In this document: piece after piece, positions 42,367-50,708 of the stretch
Layout: every line of letters begins with the position of its first letter
Numbering within the stretch: the first letter of the stretch is position 1
NCBI GenBank assembly: GCA_902787955.1
Contig: CADAIJ010000009.1
Location: 1-64,000 of the forward strand
Length of the DNA stretch: 64,000 nt
Source of the DNA: an uncultured Erysipelotrichaceae bacterium
GTDB taxonomy: Bacteria; Bacillota_I; Bacilli_A; RFN20; CAG-826
Direction: 5' to 3'
Program-made: the position numbers and the translations under genes
The notes under the pieces: model-generated
What the model was told of the DNA's origin: nothing
Database searches by the model: none
The model's input: only the letters and a program-made list of their open reading frames with translations

Positions 42367-42410
42367 ATTGTATACCTATTTTTTTATTTGTTAATAAAAG
42401 AGTAGAATTT

Positions 42411-42441
42411 CATTAAAAAAGCCAGCAGAACTGGCTTTTTT
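42411..42441 (-). terminator. Intrinsic terminator after asnA
   Basis: AAAAAAGCCAG (42415-42425) and CTGGCTTTTTT (42431-42441) make an 11-bp stem. TTAATGAAATTC follows on the minus strand. Confidence 0.9.
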
Positions 42442-42461
42442 GGGAAAATTTGTCTCATTAA

Positions 42462-43469
42462 TTAGAGCAAGAATATGCCTTTTTCTTTTAAGGAATTGAT
42501 CTCTTTCTCATCCCATATTGAGACTTGCACTTCACCAATATGAGCTTTTTGAAGAAGGAACATTGATAATCTAGATTGACCAATACCTCCTCCAATCGTA
42601 AGAGGAATCTTATCGTTTATGATTGCCTGACAATATGGGTTATCAACTTTAGATAATTCGTTTGCTGCTTTTAATTGTTTGAGTAAACGATCTTTATTGA
42701 CACGAATTCCCATGCTGGATAATTCAAAAGCCATATCATAGAGTGGATTATAAACTAAGATATCGCCATTTAAGTTCCAGTCATCATAGTCCGCAGCGCG
42801 GCTATCATGAGGCATCTTGTCTTTTAACTTATTACCAATTTGATATAAGAAGACAGATTTATATTCTCTACATATAGCGTCTTCTCTTTCTTTACGAGAT
42901 AATTCTGGGTAGCGTTTTTCAAGTTCCTTTGTAGAGATAAATACAATATCTTTTGCAAGTTGATTCTTTAACTCTGGATATTTCTTTTCAATATCTAGAC
43001 TTACTTTATATAAAGAAGAATAAATCTTACGAACTATCTTTCTAAGATAGGACAGTTTACGATCTTCATTAGAAATAACTACTTCCCAGTCCCATTGGTC
43101 AACATAAATTGAATGCATAAAATCAAGCGTTTCATCTTTTCGAATCGCATTCATATCTGTATAAAGCCCAGTGTGTAAAGCAAAGTTATATTTACCTAAA
43201 GCTTGTCTTTTCCATTTCGCTAAAGAATGAACAATTTCAACTGTATCATCAATATTTTTAACTTCAAATGAAATTGGTTTTTCCACTCCACTTAAGCCAT
43301 CATTAAGACCACTGCCATTTTTAACAAATAATGGAGCGGACACTCTTAAAAGAGAAAGCTTCTTAGCTAAATAGATTTCAAATCTTTCTTTAATAAATTT
43401 AATAGCCTTTTGAGTTTCTAAAACATCAAGTTTGTTTTGATAGTTAATTGAATAAATAGATTTACGCAT
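42462..43469 (-). CDS. asnA: Aspartate-ammonia ligase (asparagine synthetase A)
   Basis: The 335-aa protein matches AsnA throughout: NGSGLNDGLSGVEKPISF (about 51-68), LHTGLYTDMNAIRKDE, SIYVDQWDWE, NGDILVYNP and GGGIGQSRLSMFLLQK. The fold is related to class II tRNA synthetases. It makes asparagine from aspartate, ammonia and ATP. No Shine-Dalgarno is evident; the ATG at 43469 follows TGGAAAATTATTCCCA, an imperfect palindrome. It lies 42 bp behind the ABC permease gene. Confidence 0.96.
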   Translation of the reverse strand: MRKSIYSINYQNKLDVLETQKAIKFIKERFEIYLAKKLSLLRVSAPLFVKNGSGLNDGLSGVEKPISFEVKNIDDTVEIVHSLAKWKRQALGKYNFALHTGLYTDMNAIRKDETLDFMHSIYVDQWDWEVVISNEDRKLSYLRKIVRKIYSSLYKVSLDIEKKYPELKNQLAKDIVFISTKELEKRYPELSRKEREDAICREYKSVFLYQIGNKLKDKMPHDSRAADYDDWNLNGDILVYNPLYDMAFELSSMGIRVNKDRLLKQLKAANELSKVDNPYCQAIINDKIPLTIGGGIGQSRLSMFLLQKAHIGEVQVSIWDEKEINSLKEKGIFLL

Positions 43470-43511
43470 AAATGGGAATAATTTTCCAAAAGAGGGGACT
43501 TCCTATAGGTT

Positions 43512-44318
43512 TTACTTAACATCTCTTGTACGGAAGAGGACTAATCCACCAGTAAAGAAGATAGCAATATAAACAACATTAACAATGATACCAGTTATAA
43601 AACGATCGTCTGGATAGCTAATAACTCCACCTTCATTAGATATCGCTACTAAGGCATGAAGTGGGTTAATGTATCTAACAATTTGTTCTGCCTCAGGATT
43701 AACATTTGAAATGATAAATGAAGAGAAATAAGCAATCATAATAAAGATGATTACAACTGGGATACATGGTCCAATACTTCTAAATGTGGTAGCAAAGAAG
43801 ATAGTTATTGAGGTAATCGTGGTATAAACAATAACGGTGAGAAGAATTGTTTTAAGAATATATTCTGGGCTTGATAAGCCTGGGAATATACCAGCTAAAA
43901 CCATTCCATTTGGATCAAAGCCACCGAAAATGGAGCCTAAGCCAAAAGAAATGCCAGCGTAAGCAGCTAAAATTACTAAAGTGAAAACTAATCCACTAAA
44001 GAATAAGCTTACATAGATTTTTAACTTAGAGTTACCAGCGATAATCTTATTTCTAATGGTGCCTTGAGTGAACTCAAGAACTGTGAAAGAAATTAAGTTA
44101 ACTGGAATAGCGATACCAAAGTTTTGAGCAGGTGATAAAGAAGAAATAAGCATGTTTTGACCAGTGCATAATTCTTTTGACCCACTTAAGTTATCAATAC
44201 CAAAATAGATTAAACTCATAATCACTGCTAAGCCTAAACCGATAAACATTGTGATTCTAAAAGTTAAATCTTTTCTAATCTTAAATAAGAAGGCTTTGAA
44301 TAAATTAAACATTTCCAT
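43512..44318 (-). CDS. ABC-2 type transporter permease
   Basis: The 268-aa protein has six membrane helices in the ABC-2 layout, with a first helix after FKIRKDLTFRITMFIGLG, a large outward loop and a final membrane segment before RTRDVK. VLEFTQGTIRNKIIAG is the typical coupling region. It overlaps the ATPase gene by fourteen bases; together they form a BcrAB/YtrEF-like exporter. Position just after the Nif11-like gene suggests that it could export or resist a peptide, but a terminator separates them. Confidence 0.87.
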   Translation of the reverse strand: MEMFNLFKAFLFKIRKDLTFRITMFIGLGLAVIMSLIYFGIDNLSGSKELCTGQNMLISSLSPAQNFGIAIPVNLISFTVLEFTQGTIRNKIIAGNSKLKIYVSLFFSGLVFTLVILAAYAGISFGLGSIFGGFDPNGMVLAGIFPGLSSPEYILKTILLTVIVYTTITSITIFFATTFRSIGPCIPVVIIFIMIAYFSSFIISNVNPEAEQIVRYINPLHALVAISNEGGVISYPDDRFITGIIVNVVYIAIFFTGGLVLFRTRDVK

Positions 44319-45225
44319 TACCTCCTCCGATTAAGTTTAGATAGAATTCTTCAACACTTTCGTCTGAAGATTTAATCGCTAAAATTTTAATCTTATTACT
44401 ATGTAATAAAGTAACAACACTTCCGATATCAACATCATCAAAAATGTTAATGTTACCATTTGGAGAAATATTAAGTTCTTTCATGCCATGGCTCTTAAGA
44501 AGGGCTTCGGCTTGATTGATATTATCAACTTTAACTAATAAGGATTTGCGTGAACTATTTTGAAGTTCTTCGAATGTAAGTTCTTTAATGAGCTTACCAT
44601 GAGAAATAAATCCATAGATTGAAGCAATCTTTTCAAGTTCAGAAAGAATATGAGAAGAAATTAAAACAGTGATTCCTTCTTCACGGTTAAGTTCAATAAG
44701 TAAATCTCTTAATTCGGCGATACCTTGAGGGTCTAAACCGTTCATAGGTTCATCAAGAAGCATGAGTCTTGGTTTATTGATAAGCGCTAAAGCGATACCT
44801 AAACGTTGTCTCATCCCTAAAGAGAAGTTTTTAACTTTCTTTTTGCCAACTGATTCAAGATGGACTTTAGTTAAAAGTTCCATTCTTTCTTTGTCAGTTA
44901 ATTTGATACCAAGATACATTTCTTGGAAAATCATATTATCTCTAGCGGTCATTGTTGGGACTAATGAAGTTGTTTCAACAATCGCAGCGATATTTTTACG
45001 AGCACCATAGATTTTACGATCTTTATGGCTAATACCAAATAAACTATAGCTACCTTTAGAAGGTTCAGCTAGACCAGTAAGCATACGCATAATCGTGGTT
45101 TTACCAGATCCGTTTTCTCCAACAAATCCATAAATGGATCCTTCAGGAATATGCATATTTACATGATCAACAACTGCTCGACCGGAGTAAATCTTAGTCA
45201 ATTCATTTGTTTCGATGATATTCAT
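44305..45225 (-). CDS. ABC transporter ATP-binding protein
   Basis: The 306-aa ATPase has Walker A GENGSGKTT (about 36-44), Q-loop VETTSL, signature LGMRQRLGIA (the S of LSGGQ replaced by L/M), Walker B RLMLLDEP and the H-loop ISSHIL. It belongs to the CcmA/BcrA class. The C-terminal extension (about 215-306) is regulatory in type. AAAGGAAA precedes the start. It is the first gene of a two-gene operon with operator-like repeats in front. Confidence 0.93.
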   Translation of the reverse strand: MNIIETNELTKIYSGRAVVDHVNMHIPEGSIYGFVGENGSGKTTIMRMLTGLAEPSKGSYSLFGISHKDRKIYGARKNIAAIVETTSLVPTMTARDNMIFQEMYLGIKLTDKERMELLTKVHLESVGKKKVKNFSLGMRQRLGIALALINKPRLMLLDEPMNGLDPQGIAELRDLLIELNREEGITVLISSHILSELEKIASIYGFISHGKLIKELTFEELQNSSRKSLLVKVDNINQAEALLKSHGMKELNISPNGNINIFDDVDIGSVVTLLHSNKIKILAIKSSDESVEEFYLNLIGGGNGNV

Positions 45226-45253
45226 AAAAGATTTCCTTTCATTCTAAATAAAG

Positions 45254-45294
45254 ATAACACAATTTAAAAATAAAGCCACACATATATGTGTTAT
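45254..45294. promoter_or_regulatory. Operator-like repeats before the ABC operon
   Basis: ATAACACA (45254-45261) is inversely repeated as TGTGTTAT (45287-45294), and a perfect palindrome ACACATATATGTGT lies at 45278-45291. They sit 29-69 bp before the ATPase gene. A repressor of the GntR or TetR kind could bind here; identity unknown. Confidence 0.5.
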
Positions 45295-45296
45295 GG

Positions 45297-45326
45297 TAAA
45301 GAAAACACCCACATAATGTGAGTGTT
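45297..45326 (-). terminator. Intrinsic terminator after the Nif11-like gene
   Basis: AACACCCACAT (45304-45314) and ATGTGAGTGTT (45316-45326) form a long stem; TTTTCTTTACC follows on the minus strand. Confidence 0.8.
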
Positions 45327-45385
45327 CGATATAAAAGATAAATAATTAATTAAAATTAACTAGCAATACCTCTCCATGAGAGTGA

Positions 45386-45670
45386 TTATTTTTTCTCCCA
45401 AGTATAATCGCAATCAGGACAATGAAGTTCATAACCATAAAATGGGAACCAGGTCCATCCTGGATTATGGGATCCACATTTTGGACATACTAGTTTGTCA
45501 CCTCTTGGAGGTTCAGATGTACATCCACCACCAGTAACTGCGGCTAATTGTTCGTCATTTAGTTCAATTCCTTCATGTTTAGCTAAAGCTAATAATTCAT
45601 CCTGGGTTTTACAATGTTTAACCTTTTCGATTAATTCTTCACTTAACCCATTAAGTAATTCTTTTTTCAT
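45386..45670 (-). CDS. Nif11-like leader fused to a zinc-ribbon core
   Basis: The 94-aa protein has a Nif11-type leader: LSEELIEKVKHCKTQDELLA (about 9-28), HEGIELNDEQLAAVTGGGC (32-50). TGGG at 46-49 is a double-glycine cleavage site. The expected core after it contains four cysteines as CPKCG (62-66) and CPDC (84-87), a zinc-ribbon arrangement, with aromatic residues between (GWTWFPFYGY). Nif11 leaders guide post-translational modification of peptides. No modification enzyme or peptidase transporter is in the window, so it may be an exported metal-binding peptide or a RiPP precursor served in trans. Start fixed by AAAGGAG. Confidence 0.75.
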   Translation of the reverse strand: MKKELLNGLSEELIEKVKHCKTQDELLALAKHEGIELNDEQLAAVTGGGCTSEPPRGDKLVCPKCGSHNPGWTWFPFYGYELHCPDCDYTWEKK

Positions 45671-45691
45671 ATTAAGGTTCTCCTTTGCTTT

Positions 45692-45727
45692 TTTATAGTA
45701 GCATAGTGGCTGTCACAAAAGTGCCAC
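45692..45727 (-). promoter_or_regulatory. Promoter and inverted repeat before the Nif11-like gene
   Basis: A -10 TATAAA (45697-45692) lies 17 bases after a weak -35 TTTTGT (45720-45715). GTGGC (45706-45710) and GCCAC (45723-45727) are inverted around the -35, so a regulator could block it. Confidence 0.45.
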
Positions 45728-45763
45728 ATTTTTATATAAAGAAACCATAATTATTATAAAGAT

Positions 45764-45797
45764 AAAAAAAATAACATCCTGAGGTTTTCAGAATGTT
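45764..45797 (-). terminator. Intrinsic terminator after the type III toxin gene
   Basis: AACAT-CTGA (45773-45782) pairs with TCAG-ATGTT (45788-45797). ATTTTTTTT follows on the minus strand. Confidence 0.8.
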
Positions 45798-45819
45798 AAA
45801 TTCTATTAAGTGTCTTGGT

Positions 45820-45863
45820 GTAACGGAGTTAATATTCAATTAGCAATTTGTAACGGAGTTAAT
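45820..45863. repeat. Direct repeat just past the toxin gene
   Basis: GTAACGGAGTTAAT occurs at 45820-45833 and again at 45850-45863, 30 bp apart. The second copy ends 7 bp before the toxin stop codon. Origin unknown; possibly a relic of a longer repeat or an insertion boundary. Confidence 0.6.
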
Positions 45864-45870
45864 AATCGTA

Positions 45871-46326
45871 TTAGTTTAACAAAAACTCATCAAAATATTT
45901 AAGCGTAGAGAATTTATATCTCCTAGCTATATATTCGTTTCCACCATTCTTTTTGAAAGAAATGTAGTCGAATACATATTTCTTGAATTTGTTGATGATA
46001 AAAAACGCTTTTTCTTGTAATTCTAAATATTCTTTATCATTAATGTCGGTTTCTTTGCCTAAGTAATTATCTTTTGATATCACTACAGCTTTACTAAAAT
46101 CGATACCGGTTGATGATTTGGTTTCACGATTAGATGTTTTAAATTTATAGCAATAAGAATGACGAATATTGGTTCTTAGTGGAATAGCAAATTTCAAATT
46201 ATCAATTTCCACAAGTAAAACAACATAAGGCCTACCTAATTTAGCTTCCATCTCTGGAAATTCATTGTGAGGATAAGCTTTATAAAACTCTTTTGATAGT
46301 TTTCTTAGTTCTACAATTTTAGCCAT
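45871..46326 (-). CDS. Type III toxin, ToxN/AbiQ superfamily (CptN/TenpN-like)
   Basis: The 151-aa protein has the pattern of the type III endoribonuclease toxins: LRKLSKEFYKAY (7-18), RPYVVLLVEIDNLKFAIPLRTNIRHSY (about 32-58), STGIDFSKAVVI (about 72-83). They fold like MazF/Kid and cut RNA, and are held inactive by a repeat RNA. The start lies only 13 bases after a terminator hairpin, and no Shine-Dalgarno is visible; the next Met is at residue 25. Tandem RNA repeats, terminator and promoter upstream complete the type III layout. Its exact subfamily is uncertain. Confidence 0.82.
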   Translation of the reverse strand: MAKIVELRKLSKEFYKAYPHNEFPEMEAKLGRPYVVLLVEIDNLKFAIPLRTNIRHSYCYKFKTSNRETKSSTGIDFSKAVVISKDNYLGKETDINDKEYLELQEKAFFIINKFKKYVFDYISFKKNGGNEYIARRYKFSTLKYFDEFLLN

Positions 46327-46329
46327 AAA

Positions 46330-46356
46330 GATAATAAAAGCTTGGAATATCCAAGC
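46330..46356 (-). terminator. Terminator between antitoxin RNA and toxin
   Basis: GCTTGG (46340-46345) pairs with CCAAGC (46351-46356) around AATAT. TTTTATTAT follows on the minus strand. Read-through would set the toxin to antitoxin ratio. Confidence 0.88.
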
Positions 46357-46470
46357 AAGTTCATTTGGGATTTCTTTTTAAGGTCTTACCCTCGGACCAT
46401 ATCTTCGTTTGGGATTTCTTTTTAAGGTCTTACCCTCAGACCATGTCTATCAAGAGGTTTCCCTTTTGAC
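46340..46470 (-). ncRNA. Type III antitoxin RNA with two 44-nt repeats
   Basis: Two near-identical 44-nt repeats lie at 46408-46451 and 46364-46407 (identical over their first 30 bases on the plus strand; differences toward the far end). On the minus strand each contains GGTC-(T/C)GAGGGTA-(A)GACC, a hairpin whose GGG loop can pair with the CCC in the AAATCCC that follows, i.e. an H-type pseudoknot. A promoter starts transcription near 46470 and a terminator ends it at 46340. This is how ToxI/CptI/TenpI antitoxins are built: the toxin cuts the precursor into units that inhibit it. Confidence 0.82.
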
Positions 46471-46476
46471 ACTTTC

Positions 46477-46505
46477 ATAATACAAAATAAAACCCTATTT
46501 TTCAA
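46477..46505 (-). promoter_or_regulatory. Promoter of the type III toxin-antitoxin locus
   Basis: TTGAAA (46505-46500), 17-base spacer, TATTAT (46482-46477) on the minus strand. The -35 box lies inside the terminator hairpin of tRNA-Arg, so the locus is packed against the tRNA. Confidence 0.85.
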
Positions 46506-46510
46506 TAGGG
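46484..46510 (-). terminator. Intrinsic terminator of tRNA-Arg
   Basis: CCCTATT (46493-46499) pairs with AATAGGG (46504-46510). TTTTATTTTG follows on the minus strand. Confidence 0.85.
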
Positions 46511-46521
46511 AATTAAATCAA

Positions 46522-46598
<77 letters not shown>

Positions 46599-46620
46599 AA
46601 GCGCAGTTATTTATAATAAA

Positions 46621-48396
46621 CTATTTTCTATCTTTTTCAACTGCTTTTATTCTTTCAAGAAGATTTTTTGCTACTTCTTCTGGGATGAGTTGGGATAGTT
46701 CTTCTAAACTAGCAGATTTTAGTAAATCTAAGCTTGGATATCTTAATCTAATAATTTCCTGACGTTTACTTCCTAAACCTTTCACATCATCAAGGATTCC
46801 TTTTGTGAACGATTTAGAGCGTTTATCGTGATGGAAAGATATAGCGAATCTATGGACTTCATCTTGCATTCTAACAAGCATGAAGAATAAAGATTTATTA
46901 TCAATAGGATAAGTATTCCCTTCTTTATCCATGATTCCTTTAGTTTGGTGTTTATCGTTTTTATAAAGACCATAGACTGGGATATTTAAGCCTAATTCGT
47001 TAATTATTTCGTTACCAGCGTGGATTTGAGTAAGACCACCATCGACGAGAATTAAATCAGGCATATCCTGCTCTTCTTCTTTCATTCTTTTATAGCGGCG
47101 AAGCATTACTTCTTTCATTGAAGCAAAGTCATCACGCTTTTCCATGTGCTCAATATTGTATTTTCGGTATAGTTTTTTAACTGGTTCCCCGTTTATAAAG
47201 ACCACTGCCACACCAACTGGAGAGTCACCTTGGATATGGGAGTTATCAAAAAGTTCAACGCGATATGGAGTTGGAATAGATATGATATGTCCTAAGTCTT
47301 CTAATAAAGCAACTTTATCATCTTCAAGTCGAGCGGAAACAAAGTGAGAATCTAAAGCGTTTTTTGCATTTAATGACGCCATCTCGATGAGTTCAAGTTG
47401 ATCACCTTTAGTGATGGAATTAACTCTTACATCATAAATGGATTCAATTTGTTCTTTAATGTTTGGAATATTGATTAAGATTTCATGAGGCAAATCATGA
47501 GTGGAATAATAATGAAGAATTGCGTTAGTAATCTGTTCGATATTGTCCCCAAATTCTTCTAAGATAAAGGCTTCTTTTCCAAGTAAAATACCTCTTCGAT
47601 AAGTGAGTAACGCTAAAGAAAGATAACCATTTCGAGAAGTGTAGGCAAAAACATCTCGAGATACTCTATTTTTATCTTCAACACCTTGGAAGGAAGTAAT
47701 ATGTTCAATTGCTTTTAATGTTTTAGCGATTTCCCCGGCTTTTTCAAACTCGAGGTTATTTGAATATTCTTCCATTTCGAGTTTGAGCTTAGCTTTGATT
47801 TCTTGGGTATCTCCATTTAAGAAATCGCGGATTTTATTATATAACTCCTCATATTTTTGAGGATCAATCTTATTTATACAAGGACCTAAACACATTCCCA
47901 TATGGTAATAAAGACATGGAGTTTTAGGGATAGTGCGACATTTACGAGTAGGAAATAGTTTATTTAAAAGATTAATTACTTCATAAGCATATGATGAAGT
48001 TGAGAAAGGTCCAAAATAATAATATTCACTTCTTTTATCATTATTGCTTCTAGCGATTTTTAAATATGGATCGCCTTTCTTTTTTAAAGCAATATAAGGA
48101 TAATGCTTTCCATCTTTAAGAAGAATGTTGTAGCGAGGATAATAAGTGTGAATTAGGTTTTCTTCTAAAAGAAATGCTTCTTTATCTGTTTTAGTTAGAA
48201 TCGTTTCGAAATGGTCGACATTTTCCACCATCTTGGCGACTTTACCTACTTGAGGACGAAGAAAATATTGACTTACACGGTTATATAGATTGATAGCTTT
48301 TCCAACATAGATGACTTTGTCATCCTTGTTTTTCATTAGATAAACACCTGGAGAATGAGGAAGAAGAGGAATGGCTTTTTCTACTTTTTCAGTCAT
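46621..48396 (-). CDS. uvrC: UvrABC system protein C
   Basis: The 591-aa nuclease subunit has an N-terminal GIY-YIG domain (SPGVYLMKNKDDKVIYVGKA, 15-34), a Cys-rich CRTIPKTPCLYYHMGMCLGPC, a UVR motif near 210 (EYSNNLEFEKAGEIAK), the RNase H-like 5' endonuclease domain with VELFDNSHIQG and DLILVDGG, and a short C-terminal helix-hairpin-helix. It cuts damaged DNA on both sides of a lesion with UvrB. It overlaps mutS2 by four bases (ATGA). Confidence 0.96.
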   Translation of the reverse strand: MTEKVEKAIPLLPHSPGVYLMKNKDDKVIYVGKAINLYNRVSQYFLRPQVGKVAKMVENVDHFETILTKTDKEAFLLEENLIHTYYPRYNILLKDGKHYPYIALKKKGDPYLKIARSNNDKRSEYYYFGPFSTSSYAYEVINLLNKLFPTRKCRTIPKTPCLYYHMGMCLGPCINKIDPQKYEELYNKIRDFLNGDTQEIKAKLKLEMEEYSNNLEFEKAGEIAKTLKAIEHITSFQGVEDKNRVSRDVFAYTSRNGYLSLALLTYRRGILLGKEAFILEEFGDNIEQITNAILHYYSTHDLPHEILINIPNIKEQIESIYDVRVNSITKGDQLELIEMASLNAKNALDSHFVSARLEDDKVALLEDLGHIISIPTPYRVELFDNSHIQGDSPVGVAVVFINGEPVKKLYRKYNIEHMEKRDDFASMKEVMLRRYKRMKEEEQDMPDLILVDGGLTQIHAGNEIINELGLNIPVYGLYKNDKHQTKGIMDKEGNTYPIDNKSLFFMLVRMQDEVHRFAISFHHDKRSKSFTKGILDDVKGLGSKRQEIIRLRYPSLDLLKSASLEELSQLIPEEVAKNLLERIKAVEKDRK

Positions 48397-50708
48397 TTCA
48401 AAGTAACAACGGTCGCTCCGTCGCCTCCATCATAATAGCCAGCAGAATGGAATTCTTCGACAAATGAACATTTTGCTAAATAATCTCTAACTAGATTACG
48501 AAGTGCGCCTGAGCCTTTTCCGTGGACAATACGAACTGTCTTAAAATGTTTAAGTCTAGCGTCATCAAGATATTTCGCTAAATGGTCTTTGGCCTCATCA
48601 ATATGTTCTCCAATAATATTGAGTTCAAGCTTAACATCACTTTTGATTTTAACCATTTTATCCACTGAACTTGGTTGAATTACTTTATGTGGTTTTTCAT
48701 TAGTCTTTTTAACTTTATTTCGATCAATTTTTAAGGTCATTCCTTCACTGGTAATGAGATTTAAATTATCCCCTTTAATTGAGACAATTTTTCCCATTAA
48801 GCCGAGACCCTCGACTTTAACGTAGTCTCCAAGGTTAAGGTTTTCATTAGAAAGTTCAAATTCTTCTTCCTTAATAATCTCATCTAATTCTTCTCTAGCA
48901 GCGAGTAATTCTTTTTGAGTTACTTTTGGATTTGAAAGCACCCGTAAAGCGTCTTTTATTTGTTCTTTGGCTTCTTCGATTAATTTCTCTCTCGTCTCTT
49001 CAACATCTTTAAGAAGATTCTCTTTTTTATCATTTAAATTCTCTTCTTTGTTTTTGAGTTCAGTTTCTTTAATCGCATTTAGTCTTTCTTTTTCTTTTAA
49101 AGATTCTTTAAGTTCTTCGTTTTCTAAGATTAATTTGTTAAGTTTTTCGATTGTGTCATTGATATCGGTTTTCTTATTTCTTGCTAAACGTTTTTTTGCT
49201 GATTTAATAATATCTTCATCAAGATGATATCTTTTTGCCATTTCTAAACCATAACTTCGACCTGGAAGACCGATATGAAGTTTATAAGTAGGAAGAAGTT
49301 TAGTGTCATCGAAAATCATCATTGCATTAACGATGCCATCTTTTGAATAAGCATACTCTTTAACTTGATCAAAGTGAGATGAAATTAAGGCAAAACATTC
49401 TTTGTTAAATAAGAATTCAATAACTGAGATTGCTATAGCTTCTCCTTCTTTTGGAGAGGTGCCTGTTCCAAGTTCATCAATTAAGACCAAATCATTCGGA
49501 CTCACAAAGTGAGTGATACGAGAAATGTTTGAGATATGAGCGGAGAAAGTAGAAAGATTATCACTTAAAGATTGATTATCGCCAATGTCGGCAAAAATCT
49601 TAGGAAAGAATGATAATCTAGCTTTTTTAGATGTTGGTAAAGCTAAACCCATCTCCGCCATCATGACAAGAAGACCTAGTGTTTTTAAAGCAACAGTTTT
49701 ACCACCAGCATTAGGACCAGAGATAACGATTAAACGTTGAGTCTTATCAAGATAAAAAGTATTAGGAACCACCACATCTTTATTAATTAATGGGTGACGA
49801 GCATTTTCAAAATCAATAATTCTTTCATCTTCAACAAAATCAGGAGCTTCCATTTGATTTTCAATCGCGTATTTTGCTTTAGCGTTTAAGAAATCAAGTT
49901 CAGCGATGATAACGTTATTTGTGACAATTTGTTCTTCTAAACTAATTACTTTTTGAGTTAGTTCTTTTAATAAACGAGTTATCTCTTCTTTTTCCTTATT
50001 TTTAAGAATAAAGATGTTATTAGAAAGTTCCACCAAAGGTGCAGGTTCAATAAAAGTGGTCATTCCGGAATCAGAAATATCATGAATAATACCTGGGATC
50101 TTACTTTTATCTGAGGTTTTAACAGGAAGAACAAAGTGATCTCCTCTAATCGTATAAGTTGCTTCATTAAGGTTATCTTTGTAGCGGTTCACTAAAGATA
50201 AAGTGAGTTTACGGAGATCATCTTCTTTAACATAAATTTGTCTTCTAATTCTTGCTAATTCAGGAGAAGCATCATCTAAGATAGTTAAATTAGGTGAGAT
50301 AACTCGATGAATAGATTTTTCTAAATCGGTTAAATCGAAAAGCTTATCCACAATTTCAATGATGATTGGATATTTAGATCTTTCGATTTTTCTAAAATAG
50401 TTATTAATTTTTAAGCAAGTTAAGACATCTGAAGCAACATGGTCTAAATCAAGAGGAGTTAGTATTCCTCCTTTTTTAGCGAAATCAATATAGTTAGATA
50501 AGTTAAAAGAAACTTCGATTGGAAGCTCGCCATGTCGATAATTTAAGATAATCATCTCATCAAGTTTTTGGCTCTCAAGTTTTGCCTCATTAAGATTCGA
50601 TAACATCTTAAGGTTTTCGATTCTTTCTTTAGCGATTTCACCACGAGCAAAAAATGAAATATTATCCAAGACTTGTTTGATTTCTAAAGTTGCATATATG
50701 TCTAGCAT
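48393..50708 (-). CDS. mutS2: MutS2 protein with Smr nuclease domain
   Basis: The 771-aa protein has the MutS core with Walker A SGPNAGGKTV (about 328), Walker B LVLIDELGTGTSP, a long coiled coil (about 510-620) and a C-terminal Smr domain ending VRIVHGKGSGALRNLVRDYL. MutS2 acts on collided ribosomes and on recombination intermediates, not mismatch repair. The start at 50708 is seven bases past a TATAAT box, with no Shine-Dalgarno, so the message is predicted leaderless. It overlaps uvrC by four bases. Confidence 0.94.
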   Translation of the reverse strand: MLDIYATLEIKQVLDNISFFARGEIAKERIENLKMLSNLNEAKLESQKLDEMIILNYRHGELPIEVSFNLSNYIDFAKKGGILTPLDLDHVASDVLTCLKINNYFRKIERSKYPIIIEIVDKLFDLTDLEKSIHRVISPNLTILDDASPELARIRRQIYVKEDDLRKLTLSLVNRYKDNLNEATYTIRGDHFVLPVKTSDKSKIPGIIHDISDSGMTTFIEPAPLVELSNNIFILKNKEKEEITRLLKELTQKVISLEEQIVTNNVIIAELDFLNAKAKYAIENQMEAPDFVEDERIIDFENARHPLINKDVVVPNTFYLDKTQRLIVISGPNAGGKTVALKTLGLLVMMAEMGLALPTSKKARLSFFPKIFADIGDNQSLSDNLSTFSAHISNISRITHFVSPNDLVLIDELGTGTSPKEGEAIAISVIEFLFNKECFALISSHFDQVKEYAYSKDGIVNAMMIFDDTKLLPTYKLHIGLPGRSYGLEMAKRYHLDEDIIKSAKKRLARNKKTDINDTIEKLNKLILENEELKESLKEKERLNAIKETELKNKEENLNDKKENLLKDVEETREKLIEEAKEQIKDALRVLSNPKVTQKELLAAREELDEIIKEEEFELSNENLNLGDYVKVEGLGLMGKIVSIKGDNLNLITSEGMTLKIDRNKVKKTNEKPHKVIQPSSVDKMVKIKSDVKLELNIIGEHIDEAKDHLAKYLDDARLKHFKTVRIVHGKGSGALRNLVRDYLAKCSFVEEFHSAGYYDGGDGATVVTLK

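Noticed and set aside
45386-45670. Plain rubredoxin-like zinc ribbon protein
   Set aside because: The N-terminal half has the Nif11 leader pattern and a double-glycine site, which a simple zinc ribbon would lack.
46364-46451. Two 44-nt repeats as a minimal CRISPR
   Set aside because: Repeats are directly adjacent without spacers and lie between promoter and terminator before a ToxN-like gene.
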